A DNA stretch of 64,000 nucleotides from Xylona heveae TC161 (Eukaryota; Ascomycota; Xylonomycetes; Xylonales; Xylonaceae). The stretch covers positions 1,612,001-1,676,000 of the forward strand of contig NW_017264195.1 in NCBI RefSeq assembly GCF_001619985.1, written 5' to 3'. This document shows, piece by piece, positions 1 through 11,296 of the stretch; positions within the stretch are counted from its first letter, which is position 1; each line of letters opens with the position of its first letter. The position numbers and the translations under genes were made by a program. The notes beneath the pieces were generated by a model. That model had not been told where the DNA came from. It was given only the letters and a program-made list of their open reading frames with translations, and did not search any database.

Positions 1-930
1 GTCCGGATAAAGGGCATACCCGTTCTTTTCCGTCACTTCGCCATCGTCTCCAGGGTCGCTGTAAATAATAGTTCCAACCATGCCATGTTCTTGAGCATGC
101 TTCACCTTTAACCCCCGGAAAATTCTGCCATACTTGGCCAGAGCAATCTTTCCTGCTAAGCTAACGTTGGCCTTGACGAGGTCATTGAAGTCCTCAAACG
201 TGCCATAATTGACGTAGACATAGGATGCGGTGACGTTTCCGCTCGCAGAGTAGCCATGAAAAGTTGGAATTCGGTCCGCCAAACCGCTCGTATGATCCTT
301 TTCAAGCACGTCCTCCTCAAGCTTGGCCTCGTACTTAACCTTCCAAGCGGCGGCGGTAGGGGCAGCGGCAGCTGCTCCATCGTTCCTCTTGTCCACAGCG
401 CCTTCAGCAGAGGTATCGGACTTCTCCAGCAGAGCCAGACGGTGGCCCAAGGGGTAATTGACGTAAACATCATACGATACAATTTCGGATGCAATACCGA
501 ACTCTTCCCAGCGTTCCTTTGTAAAGATAGCTTGACTGAGATTCTTACCTGCCAGGTGGGGCCCAGCGGTATAGTATTGGCTCCATTCTCTGGCTTTGGC
601 TTCTTCGGGAGTCGTCAATAGAATCTGTTGCAGCTCTTCGTAGGGAATGCCCTGGGTCAATGGCCATGCATCGCTGGGGAGCTGTGATGGAGAAGAGGAA
701 GAAAATGAAGCCAAAAAAGGCCGGTGACGATGATGCCAATGAGGTCGAGGTCCGTCAATGGCAAAAGGAAGAAGGAAAAGGGCAACGATGATTATCAAGC
801 TTGTTACAAGAGCAATCGTGCAGAAGCGTCTTAACGTGCTGTGAGGATATCGTGGTCGAGGCGGGGCCACGATGACCGTCTGCAAAAGCGGCGTATGCTC
901 GCAGTTGGCCATGTCTTGCTTTTCTTTCAT
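1..930 (-). CDS. M28-type glutamate carboxypeptidase (Vps70/NAALADase-like), N-terminal part
   Basis: This is the first 310 codons of a gene cut by the left edge of the window. The protein starts with a short cytosolic tail (MKEKQDMANCEHTPLL), then a hydrophobic segment near residues 36-57 (IALVTSLIIIVALFLLPFAI), so it should be a type II membrane protein with its enzyme domain in the lumen or outside. Further on come AREWSQYYTAGPHLAG and VSYDVYVNYPLG, and then a protease-associated region with YVNYGTFEDFNDL, GKIALAKYGRIFRG and GTIIYSDPGDDG, which are hallmarks of the transferrin receptor/glutamate carboxypeptidase II family (yeast Vps70, Tre1/Tre2). The zinc-binding M28 peptidase half lies outside the window. 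The start at 930 is preceded by an in-frame TAA. No intron is needed. The family call is firm; the substrate and the compartment are inferred. Confidence 0.85.
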   Translation of the reverse strand, partial: MKEKQDMANCEHTPLLQTVIVAPPRPRYPHSTLRRFCTIALVTSLIIIVALFLLPFAIDGPRPHWHHRHRPFLASFSSSSPSQLPSDAWPLTQGIPYEELQQILLTTPEEAKAREWSQYYTAGPHLAGKNLSQAIFTKERWEEFGIASEIVSYDVYVNYPLGHRLALLEKSDTSAEGAVDKRNDGAAAAAPTAAAWKVKYEAKLEEDVLEKDHTSGLADRIPTFHGYSASGNVTASYVYVNYGTFEDFNDLVKANVSLAGKIALAKYGRIFRGLKVKHAQEHGMVGTIIYSDPGDDGEVTEKNGYALYPD

Positions 931-2229
931 GATTTAACAATCATGTAGTGGGAACTGCGGTCGATAGCTGTCCTTCGATTCCTCCCCCAACGCAAACAAT
1001 GGAGGAGACGACTCAAATTGATGCCTATCTCTAAGTTAAGTGCAGGCAATTGAGCTTGAACAAAGTCTGGCTTGTGTTGTTTTATCTGCGACCAGCTTGG
1101 ATCACTTTACTCCACCTTTTGGGGAACATAAGCGCCCACGCGATGCCACTGTAACGTTGAGGTATCAAAACTCGTATCAGAGGGGAGCTCTTGTGCAGTG
1201 TGACGTGATGAGATCGGATTTGCACACCATACAGCTCAATTCCATAAGTAGCCGATACCTTTTCTGTGTTGCAAGGAGCATAGATGTCGCTTAAACATTT
1301 CGATAATACGAGGTACTCGGTACTTTTTCTAGTCAATCTGATAACGCTCACGTGCTCGGTAGAATAGCTAAGATAGGTAAGTGTCTATGCCTTATCTGCC
1401 CGCAGAAAGCGGACTTCACCTCGCACCTTCCTGTCCTAGGCAAAATTGTCGGCATCTGCGAAGTGTCCCTTTACTCCAAGAGGGCTTAAAAACGTTTCGA
1501 TTCGGCATAATCATTCTAGATGTATAAGGTAATTATTATTGTGCAAGTGGAATTATGAACGTATTCGCTTATTTCTGGAAAGCGAACGAGGAGGAATGCA
1601 GGGACGGAGTTCTTCCGTTTCGCGGAAATGGTGCCGCCGTTAGGGAGTATCTGTTGCTGGGAGCTTTGATTAAATTTTTGGAGATGTAGAAAAGATACAG
1701 AACTCTGCAATTATCTCTCGTCTTACGATCAATATGTTCTTGATCGCAGAATTGCATACATTGCAGACAGACAATAGCGGCCTCAAGAAACTTACGTAAA
1801 AATTCACCGCCTTAGATGGGTGTCAAGACACGCGACAGGAGTCCCCCCACATTAACTTCAATCCATTTCGCAGTCGTGCTACGGAGAGTGATCACGGCGC
1901 GATGTCGGAGCAGTGGATCCTGTTATCCAAATTTGATCGAACTCTGTGCGAGGGTGGTAGCTCGACAGAGGTGATTAAAACCCAGGCCCGCTAAGGAACT
2001 CTAGGACCCCTGCTCTAAATTGACACCGCTGGTCGTTTACCGAAATTGCACTTTTTGCTCCTTTGCTTTTGCTCTTGTTGACGGGTGCGCGTGCTGAAAA
2101 TAACGAATGTCCCCTAGACGGGACTTGTGATTCTTCGTACCCGTACAGAGGTAACCATGCAAACAAAGTAACTATCAAGGGTATTGAAGAAATCATCGAT
2201 CTCTGGTAATTATTATTATTGGCTCCGAA
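931..2229. other. Intergenic, upstream of the carboxypeptidase gene
   Basis: This stretch lies between the start of the carboxypeptidase gene and the end of SLX4. Short open frames exist on both strands but none shows a recognisable motif or coding continuity. It should hold the carboxypeptidase promoter and the SLX4 3' end. Short ATT runs occur near 1533 and 2208. I see nothing else in it. Confidence 0.6.
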
Positions 2230-4803
2230 TCACCATCGCGCCCGAGACTGGCTGGTGATGCTCGTCTTCCACAAACAGCATACCGCGTGGCGCTCGCACC
2301 ACAGTCTCACCATTGCTGGTCCCACTTCTTCATCCTCACCAACCATAGCTAGACCTTCAGTGTTTAGCCAGACGGCAAGGTCTTCAAGCACGATTGGATC
2401 GTACATCAGGATTTTCTCGTGCCAAGTCGGATTGTTCACGTTATCAGAGCGCGATTGAGCTCGAATGGCCAGGGTGATTTGCTTGAGCATACGAGCATCA
2501 GAGCCCGAGCCATGGCCATCCTCAGCCATGCCATCTCCTGCAGTAGCGCTCTTTGCTGAGGAAGCTAACGGCACGAAGGATCCCAGTCCTGTTGATAATG
2601 ATGATCGACTCTTGACCGGGGAAGCTTTCAACTTCAAACTTGCTTGTTCGTCTGGTCCGCCGGAAATTCCTGGTATAGATCTTGTTCTGGCGGTAAAGGA
2701 GGGTGCCTTTCCCGCAGATTGGAGCAAATAAGTCTGTTCGGTGCTCGAGATCTGGCGAGGGGCTTCCTTCCCTCGATCTTGACGTTCCTTTGTTCGAGAT
2801 AGACTCTCTGACTGTGTATCATTTCTAATTGCCACTGACGCGTCATTTGCAAAGCCAGTTACCTCTCGAGTAGCGTTGGAAGCACTTCCTTTCTGAAGGC
2901 TAGTTTTCGGGGCGATACGTGACCCTTCCATACCGACACTTTGAGGAGGGTTCTGCCAGGCGTTCCGATTTTTTCCCTGCCAGCATCTTTCAAGCAAACA
3001 GATCATTTGCTGCCGATTCTTCATCGGCTTGAAGCCATATAATGACAGCTCTTCAGAGAGCTGTGGGGTTGAGAATTCGGTAAAATTCGGTTTCTCGGGG
3101 TGTAATGAGGCTTCGTTTGACAAATTCGGCCTGTTGACCTGTGCCATCGGCCTGTTGACCTGTGCCATACGCTCGCAAAATCCATCTTCACCGCCGTTGC
3201 TGGCGTAGCTCGTCTCTACTTCTCTCCGTCGAAGGGATCTTGCGCCATCCAGGGCCACCCTACTCAGGACCTTTTCGTGACAAGCAAGCTGACTGCTAGG
3301 TACTTCAGAGAAGACTTCGTCCACATACCGTGGAGGTGATGGGGAATCACGAACAAAACCGCCGTCCAAGTCGAAGGTAATCTTTCGATCAAGATCCGAT
3401 TCCCTTTCCGGGATTTTGAGCAACTGTTGTTTGCATGACCGTTTCCCATATGGTGACGAGCCAGTCAGATCCACTACCTCTAAGCCGCTTAGTAGCCCAT
3501 TCTCATCTCTGGCAGCAGCCGACCAAAGATCCTTGTAACCGACAATAGGTGTTGACAAAGAAGAGCACGCGGAACGAGATCCACTGCTTGAAAGCGTAGA
3601 GGCATTAGTGTGGACCGAATTTTGTGAAAAGTCAATTTCAGATTGGTTAATCGCTCGTTGAAGATCCCGTATTAAACTCGGAGAATCCTCACGCGCCAGT
3701 TGACTTGAGGTGCCAAATAAGATATCTTGATCTTCCAATTTCCTCAGAGCTTCCTCAGGCGAAAGGGGCCGAGGCTTTGTCACTGCTTCCTTTTTCGACT
3801 TCCTCGGTGCTCTATGAGATCGTTCAGTATTGGCCTTGATGGACGTTGCACTGCCAGTTTCGATGAGCTTTGTGGGCGCGACAATCTCCTTGGAATCATC
3901 TAGCAGGTAAGCAGCTGTGGCCAGTCCGGTTATAGTCGTAGGTTTCTTTTTTCCTGGTTTTATTTTGAGCGATAGAGAAGCGTCCGACGACTGAGCGCTG
4001 CTTTCATCAAGCTAGAATATTGTTAAAATGATGATCATCTGCGAAAGGGTCCACTCTCCTCTCACCTCAATCTTTCTCCTCTTTGTGAAATCTCCTGACA
4101 TCTTCGCTGGCGGGGCCGGCCCGCAACTAATCTTTCCAGTCCGTTGGAAACTATAACCACCAAGCATGTCACCGAGCTTCTTTACTGAAGTCTCGTTTGA
4201 GATGGTCTCTTTCTCGTGCAAGTCATCTTTAATGGCATAATTGTTTCGATTTGACGAGTCTTTGGTAGGGGTCCAGTCCAGCCGTCTTTTTGTCGCTTTA
4301 TCGAGGACGAGTCCTTCTGATGCATCGGCAGTGTCAAAGTCCTCTGATCTGGGCTTGGTGAAATATCGCGACAGGGAATTTTCAGGTTTCTGTCTTTGTC
4401 TTCCTAAGCGGTTCTCTAGTGATCCGTCTACTCCAGGCTTCTTCACTTTTCCAGGTTTTATGGGTATCTGCCTTTTAGCTGCTCTATTTTCGCAAGTGTT
4501 ATCTTTATATGCCGCAGAAATGTCTAAGTCGACTTGTATAGAGTCTACAGCAAGTTCCGAATCGCTGGTGGACTCAAAGTCCCTCCCCTTATGCATCGGC
4601 CAGAAACTATTGCCGATAGTATCCATTCTCTCTGACATGCTGTGGGCCCTGTTTTTGATACTCGAGACACCATTTTCTGGATCGTAAAAGTCGTCCTCGC
4701 GGCGAAACAAATTTGAAGGAGAAGGGAACGAAGGAGACGAGGGCCACTTGGACGGCGATAATTGATTGATGGTGACACCGGCAGTAGCCATTCTACGCCG
4801 CAT
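2230..4803 (-). CDS. SLX4: Structure-specific endonuclease scaffold subunit SLX4
   Basis: SLX4 is the non-catalytic scaffold that activates the SLX1 nuclease on branched DNA in the nucleus during recombination and replication repair. There are two exons, 4803-4066 and 4011-2230, with one 54-bp intron (GTGAGA...TTCTAG, phase 0), giving about 839 residues. Most of the protein is polar and disordered, as in other fungal SLX4 proteins. Recognisable blocks are TPQLSEELSLYGFKPMKNRQ about two thirds along and the C-terminal SLX1-binding region with WHEKILMYDPIVLEDLAVWL, GEDEEVG and RLWCERHAVCCLWK. An internal 21-bp duplication repeats MAQVNRP. The start could be 4803 or the ATG four codons later (MATAG). 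It lies head-to-tail behind CGI121. The family call rests mainly on the C-terminus, which is quite specific. Confidence 0.88.
3128..3169 (-). repeat. 21-bp in-frame tandem duplication inside SLX4
   Basis: Two adjacent 21-bp copies (3128-3148 and 3149-3169) are identical except for the last base. On the coding strand they give MAQVNRP twice. Because the unit is seven codons the frame is kept. The near-identity suggests recent replication slippage. Confidence 0.9.
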
Positions 4804-5313
4804 CGACCATACCCAGTTGCGCCTTCTTTAATCCTAAAAAACGATAAAGAAAAAAGAAAAACAAAAGAGGTAAAATAAGTATTGTGGTTTCGTCTCAGCG
4901 CATTACCATTGCCGCTCTCGCGGTGTGATATCTTGATGATGTTTATCCTCGAAAGTCGGACAGTTGATCGCATTTCCCGGCCGGAAAAGCCTCGGTAAAT
5001 CGTTGGGTATGCAAAACATTCACGGAGGATCCATGTCGGCAACCGTATGTATTCTACGGAAGCGCACAAGAGCCTTCTAACATATAATTTTCGTTGTCCA
5101 ATGTTAGTGTTTCCGTTGAACGGTCTTAACGACCGATACCGTGGAAGATTTCCCAGTGTCTCATACTAAAGAGTTTGTGGATGACTGAAAGTGTTAGAGG
5201 TAGAGATTTGCCAACATATATCTCCATGCTTAACATCCCGATATAGCCTTAAATAACGCCGAGCCCCTTTCGCCTGGAAATGCTATATGAATATGCAAGG
5301 AATGGCCAGTAGA
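4804..5313. other. Intergenic between CGI121 and SLX4
   Basis: A 510-bp spacer between the stop of CGI121 and the start of SLX4, both on the minus strand. It must contain the SLX4 promoter. An A-rich stretch lies just upstream of the SLX4 start (4836-4875). No other feature is seen. Confidence 0.6.
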
Positions 5314-6122
5314 TCAAGTGGCCCCCCTTAGAGCCATCAGGCCAAGTATCGCTACCTCTAATTCCTTTCTCTCCTTCAATTCGGCCTGGTTCCCATTGAG
5401 AACCATTTGACTTCCGGTCGGTGAAATATCGGATTTGTTCCTCTTTCCGGCACTGCCGACATTGTTGGAAGTTCCTATTTTATAGATCTTCTTTATCTTG
5501 GCCAGATCCGTCATGCTTCGAAGTGATTCATCAATAAAGGGCACAGCTGCACCGTCGACTGCCCTTGACAAATGGGTCCGCACACCGTCAGTCGTGATTT
5601 CGCCTCCAGTACAGATCTTGATGACGAGAAGATTCGTGGTAGTATCGTTCACGCCAAAACGACGAAAAGAATCCGCAATCTATTCAAACTTATGTCAGCG
5701 ATATGTCCAGTCATGGACGAGTAGGAAGCACCTAAAATTCCCGTTTAGATGCTCCCGGAGGCGGCGACTTTAGGAGAATCCTACATTGTTATTTGGACTG
5801 AGGCAAAATACTGTCTCCGAATGAACATTGCGGCTCCTCAGCCGATTGTTCATGAAATCATTTGTCGCGCGGAATGCTGCCGCTAGAGCATGCATCGTAG
5901 AGATAATCTGGACGTGTCAATGAGCCTGGACCATTTCATAGAATTGAGGCCGGGGGATTTACGAACCGATGTGGCGTCAAGAAAGGCATATTCAAACTCA
6001 GTGTTTCCGCTCAAGAGCTGCTGGCGAAGAAATGATGCATTCTGAACATCACGGTATAGGGCAGCGTGAACAGCGTACGAGGAGGGTAGATGCGAGAGAT
6101 GGAAGGTCTCAATTAATGCCAT
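5314..6122 (-). CDS. CGI121: EKC/KEOPS complex subunit CGI121
   Basis: CGI121 is the Bud32-binding subunit of KEOPS, which makes the t6A modification of tRNA and affects telomeres and transcription. Three exons fit: 6122-5967, 5907-5785 and 5679-5314, with introns of 59 and 105 bp, both phase 0, giving 214 residues. Exon 1 begins [20 protein letters not shown] and contains [20 protein letters not shown] and [10 protein letters not shown]; exon 2 gives [19 protein letters not shown] and [14 protein letters not shown]; exon 3 gives [19 protein letters not shown] and the ending block [14 protein letters not shown]. These match the fungal CGI121/TPRKB family throughout. The first donor, GTTCGT, is weak, but it is the only one found that joins the conserved blocks in frame. 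The C-terminal tail of about 40 residues is variable. The gene is divergent from the Zn2Cys6 regulator. Confidence 0.9.
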
Positions 6123-6645
6123 AGTGAGCAGCGATGTAAAATGAGACGTAACTTTGCCAATTTCAAGATGCTTATACAAGTAATGGAAGTAGCAGAGCAC
6201 CGATAAGTCGATTATCAACAGGTGGTAATAAATGCATTCAAATAAAGGAGAGTATACCAAGAATAGGCTTCGTCATTTGCATGGTCTTGTATTCAGACGC
6301 GGGGTCAATCGATAGTCAACTCTAATAACACTGCTTGATTGTGACTGTGGGCCTGAAGTCTCGCTTACAGGCCTATCCTTTGGCGGTGTTCCTATGCTTC
6401 ACTGTTCATCGCCACTTGCTCATCAGTTGGCCGCGCATTGACACTACCCGTATAGGTTGTTTGAAAGCACGACAGATATTAGAAAACTATTTGGTGGTTG
6501 CGTCGGCATTCAATCATAAACGTTTTGATCGATCTCGCGATATCCACGCGCGGCACCGACTCGCCAAAGTCGCATCTCCAAGGGACAGGCTCGAGCCATC
6601 CAACCGCACGGCAAGTTCCTCTACTCCATCAACGGAGAACGGAGA
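6123..6645. promoter_or_regulatory. Divergent promoter region, CGI121 / Zn2Cys6 factor
   Basis: These 523 bp separate two head-to-head genes and should carry both promoters. A short upstream open frame (ATG at 6394, stop at 6439-6441, 15 codons) would lie in the leader of the Zn2Cys6 gene if transcription begins upstream of it; that start site is unknown. No specific operator is recognised. Confidence 0.5.
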
Positions 6646-9612
6646 ATGCCACCAAAACGCCCTTCGAGCGCGACTGAGACTCCTCACGCCAAGGTGACGA
6701 AGACTGAGCACTTCACGCCTGACGATTTCTCGAACTCGGTCAAGAAGAGGCTCCAGAGCTCCACCAGGACCGGGCAAGCTTGCGACCGATGCAAGGTATG
6801 TCATCATGCGAAGGCCATTTCAGGGGAAGCATGTCGAACGCGATGGCTAACACAAGCCTGAACAGGTTCGTAAGATTCGTTGCGATGGCCTTCCTGGAGG
6901 CTGTTCAGCATGTCTTCACAATAATACCGAATGTCGAACGACAGACCGTATTACCGGTCGAGCAACATCGAGGGGTTACGTTGAGTCCCTCGAGGAACGA
7001 CTTCGGGATAACGATGCACGAATAAGAGAGCTGGAAGACCGCCTCATTGCCATGGGGGTTGAGGTCAAACCTGCTGATGGATATCATACTCCAAATGATG
7101 CACCCACTTTAGATTGGAGCCAGGCCGGGAATCCAAATGTTGCGCATATATGGGCACCTGCCCTCGCTGGCAATCCCAATGCAGGTCTGATGGCATACGC
7201 ACCGGGGACGCCACCGGCCCCTGAGACTCGGCCTCAGGAGACAAACATTTTCCGTGCCTTGCCAGTTTTCCGCACCGGATGCAACGGAGACAATTATCTC
7301 GGCGTCTCCTCAGGAAATTCTTCCTTGAGTTCCATCCGCGGCACGGCCTTGTCAGTTCTCGGCATGGAGATTGACATTGCCGATTTTACGTCCAACGATA
7401 TGGATGAGCCAGCTCCTTCTATATTTCAGCCGGAACTTTACAACAAGTCCTATCAGAGCTTCCTCCAGTCTGCGTTGAACATCAACACGAAGATTGATAA
7501 AGTAGAGCTTCCAGCCAAGATTGAGGGCGTCACCTATGTCGATTGGTACTTCAGGGTCATGAATCCGTATCTTCCGATCTTGCACAAGCCGACATTCATG
7601 ACATTGGTAAGCGTTACCCCTTGTAAATCCGTAATATTAACGACTCAGTATCTAACTTCAATTTTCGCTCTTTAGCTTAACAGAATCTACGATGATCCGG
7701 AATTCAGGCCTTCGCCTGCCGAGACTGTCATGGTCCATATGCTCTTCGCAATAATGTTTTTCCAATATGCGGCCCGAAACTGGGAGGATGCTTCTCAGCA
7801 ATCGGACTTGAACAGTCGCTCCAATCTGCACTATCACTATGCCCTTGGGTTTTTTTATCAATTGATGTCCGGGCATACGCTTCAGGATATCCAAGCGTTG
7901 ACACTGATTTGTGCCCACCTCCGGACCTTTCCAAAGCCAGGGGCGAGCTGGATGGCTACAAGCCTTACCATGACACTTGCTATTGAGCTCGGTCTTCACA
8001 GATCAGCGAAGAGATGGGGCCAAACCGACCAGCAGAAAAATTTACTGGAAATTGAGATGCGGAAGCGCATATTCTACTCCGTCTTGGCCATTCTCGTCAG
8101 CCTCAGCGGCAAATTGGGTCGACCGATGCCTCTGCGTATCGAGGACTTCGACGTAGAGCTTCCTGAAGCAGTTGATGACGATCTGCTCTCGGAAGCAGGT
8201 CTTGATACCTCGAAGCCAGGTAGATGTAACTTTGCTGTAGGTGTCGAGGCCTTTAAGATCCTCCCAATTTTTATCGAACTTTACTCGCACATATATGCCG
8301 TTAGGCGATCGCCCCAGACCTATGTCGAGACTGTGCGACGATTGGAGACTAAGCTTCAGAGGTGGCAAGATCAGCTACCGGTCGAGCTTACGCAACCAGC
8401 TAGTTCGGAGAAACAGGAAGGTCGTGTTTTTGCTATCTATCTGGACATGTGGGCTCTAGAGCTTCGACTCCTCTTGCGACACCCTTCTGTCTCGCTCACT
8501 GCATCTCCTGAATTCAATAACGAAAATCTTGACGTCTGTCTCAAATCTGCGCGACAGATGCTGCATAACATGAGACAGCTCCAGAAGTACAAGAGCTTGG
8601 ATACGACATGGTACAATAGTGCAGTCTACTTGATGGCAATCACAACCACCTTGTTCGTGGAATGGGAGAAGCGAGACCAGAGAACGGCGGCTGATTTGGC
8701 CTCTTTACGAGAGGAGATGAATTTTTCGCTAGACATCCTAGGCGATGTTGGTGGTGTCCTAGGTATGTTTCCTTGTTCAAGCAGACGTCAGTTTACGCAG
8801 TCTAATGCTCAGTAGGATCGGGCAAGCGTCTCCAAGAAGCCGTTCGTGTTGTCGTTGATGGTACCCTTGCAATGCTTTCGCGCAACCTTGCGACCAAGAC
8901 CGCTTCCGCGGCGTCCGCTGCTGTTGCATCGGCAGACCTTAATCGGCCTTCTTCGCATTCACCTACTCAGGGACAAGCCACACCTCCCAGTGGTGCCCCT
9001 TTCGATGCGCAGGGCAGCTACTCACCGGGATTCCCGGATCATGGCGACGGAGCGAATACAGCTGCCAATGCCGGTGCTAGAGGAAGCGCCTACATTTCAC
9101 CCGACGATCCGAGCATGACACAGACTCAGACACCATACCCTGCAGCTGCGACTGCTCAATATTCCTACCCTGAGCCATCCTATCCTGCCCAGCCAGGGCC
9201 GTTTGACGCAAGTCCGTATCCCAATGCGCCTGATGGAGGCTTGAACAACATGTCTTCAGTCCAGCCCTCAGCATCTCAGGGCTCTGCCAATGCATTCATG
9301 TTTCCAAATGCTGGTGGAAACCCTGCGTACCCGCCAGGCGGCAACTTTGGAGGTTCTCAGTCGTGGCGGCAGTGGACCGGTACGATGGCCAACAATCTCG
9401 AGCCGCAGGAGTATCTTAATTCAGCGAGTGCGCTGATGCAGCTTGGTGGCCGCGATGTTGGTCAAGCCGAGGGAGGCCCGAACCCAGCGCCGGTGGCAGA
9501 CATGACTGGAAACATGGGTGGCGGTGACGTAAACGCTAATGGAGGCATGGGTGCGGGCGCTGGACAGCCTTGGCCACTTATGATCTTCGACATTGGACAG
9601 GGTAACTCTTAA
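6646..9612 (+). CDS. Zn2Cys6 transcription factor with fungal-specific regulatory domain
   Basis: This is a nuclear DNA-binding regulator of 924 residues with four exons: 6646-6795, 6866-7606, 7676-8762 and 8816-9612. The zinc cluster is perfect, C46-x2-C49-x6-C56-x6-C63-x2-C66-x6-C73, and intron 1 cuts it after K50. A basic linker (RITGRATSRG) and a short coiled coil (residues about 86-106) follow. The middle part (about 250-520) is a fungal_trans domain: YLPILHKPTFMTL, YHYALGFFYQL, LRTFPKPGASWMATSLTMTL and ELGLHRSAKRW. The C-terminal third is rich in P, Q, G and N and ends PLMIFDIGQGNS, suggesting an activation region. It resembles proteins often annotated as Fcr1-like C6 factors, but I cannot name its targets. 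The last acceptor is a CAGTAG pair that could add one residue. Confidence 0.88.
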
Positions 9613-11296
9613 TGATATTGTGATACACTTATGTTTTACTTTCCTTGTTTCTGTCGGGCTGGCTGGAGGACGGCGGTAGTGGACGATAGACTGCTTTAAT
9701 TATTTAACAAGGCCGTTCTCTGCGCCGGAGGTATGGTAGCAGCCTTTGCTCATTCTTGCTGATCAAACTCCTTCTTGTTGAGGAGTGAAAGTTCGGAATT
9801 TGTCTCCTTTCATTGCTTTTCCTTTCCCCCTCTGGGCTTATCTCTGCTATCATTTTTTCCATTTCCTTGGTCATTACGGCGTATAGCTTGATTCACTTCC
9901 TGGGCGGCTCGGTGGAATTTTATACTATTTCAGTGCAGTCTTCAACACGTGACTTGTATTCCGTGTAATGGACATGACGCTTATTAAGAAGCAAATAGTT
10001 TCATTGTAATACAAACTTGAAAATTTTCATGAGTTGGAGCAGCGCAGATGATACGATGTAGTACTAGGGCCCAGGATCTCCAAGAGGTGCATTTACCCCA
10101 GTTTCGCGATCTATCGTAATAGACCATGCAGCTCTCGATAGAGCAATTTAAGGAATTTTCCAAGGGATCATAATTATACCAACAGTGCCTTTTGGTGCAT
10201 TTCCAATCGTGTTAACATTTGATGATCAAAAACGACGCAATGTATCCATTTTTTCTCACCGTCGTTGCCAAGCATTGTCGGGCCCTGTGTCTCGTCTCTT
10301 AATAGCGGATCGCGTGCCGCCTCCACTGCTGAATACAGTAGAAGACTAACTATTGATGGTAATCAGCTCCCCCCTCCCCCATGATCCCCCCCGTCATTCC
10401 CTCACCCCCACCTGAGAGTAACTGACTGGCAGCACCCGGGCTTGGCCCGAACCACCACCACCCAGTCACATTATCATAAATCAGTGGAGAAGGCAAACTG
10501 CAAAAGAAAGGCTTCGATCGGCTGCTTACTGGCCCACCGGCCCTCAGCTTCTGTCTTTTGGACCCCGGATTATCCAATCAATCCTCCAGTCAATCAATCT
10601 CCATCGAGCATGGTGCTCCGCAATCCTACCATGTATCAATGCGATATCTCCCCTTGCTATCGTTGATTACACGATCCACATCACCAGGTACGCCATTTTC
10701 CATGAGCCTTCCATGCCACTTTGAAAAGTCAATTGACCACTCTTCGTCACAGCTTGCAGCTTAGATCACTTAGTGGCACCGTCCACCCAGGCATCTGCCA
10801 TCCTCAGGCTCCCCTCTCTCCTTCTCCTCCTCAGCCTGTACCGGCTCTGATTTATCGCCCACCATCGTCTTCACTCACCCGCGGAGGCCTCTTTTTTCGC
10901 CCCTGTCATCCGCTCTAGTTCCGAGTTTACAGTACTTATCATCCACTGGCTGCAACCGACGGCCTTATATCTACAAATTGTTTGACAAGCTCTGTCGGAA
11001 CATTTTGTAGACACAATTACTTTTTGCGGCGGTCGGCTTAGTGTTGCTCGCGTGATAGGACCAAAAGCCTATACGTATTGACAGATGAGAGAGCTATATA
11101 ATCTGATTGCCAAAGGACTGGCTACCGATTGACAAAATTTACTCATCTAGCTCTCCACGAGACTCAACGCCAAATTCTTTCCTCCTGCCATCTAGGAGCC
11201 CAGCGTGCGAGGATAATCTGGCAATCCGATGCGTCGGAACCCTGCGAGATCTCAACGCGGACCAGTTCTAACAGGATTTGCTGGACTTGCTTCTTC
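9613..11296. other. Intergenic with the promoter of the cNMP/F-box gene
   Basis: This 1.7-kb stretch holds the 3' end of the Zn2Cys6 gene and the promoter of the next gene. A C-rich block lies at about 10366-10420, a CCAAT at 10574-10578, and a TATA-like TATATAAT at 11094-11101, about 200 bp before the first ATG. The frame of the next gene stays open upstream to 11129 but has no ATG there. No other gene is supported. Confidence 0.55.
11094..11101 (+). promoter_or_regulatory. TATA-like element
   Basis: TATATAAT lies about 200 bp upstream of the ATG at 11297. The position would suit a leader of roughly 150 nt. The assignment is by sequence only. Confidence 0.35.
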
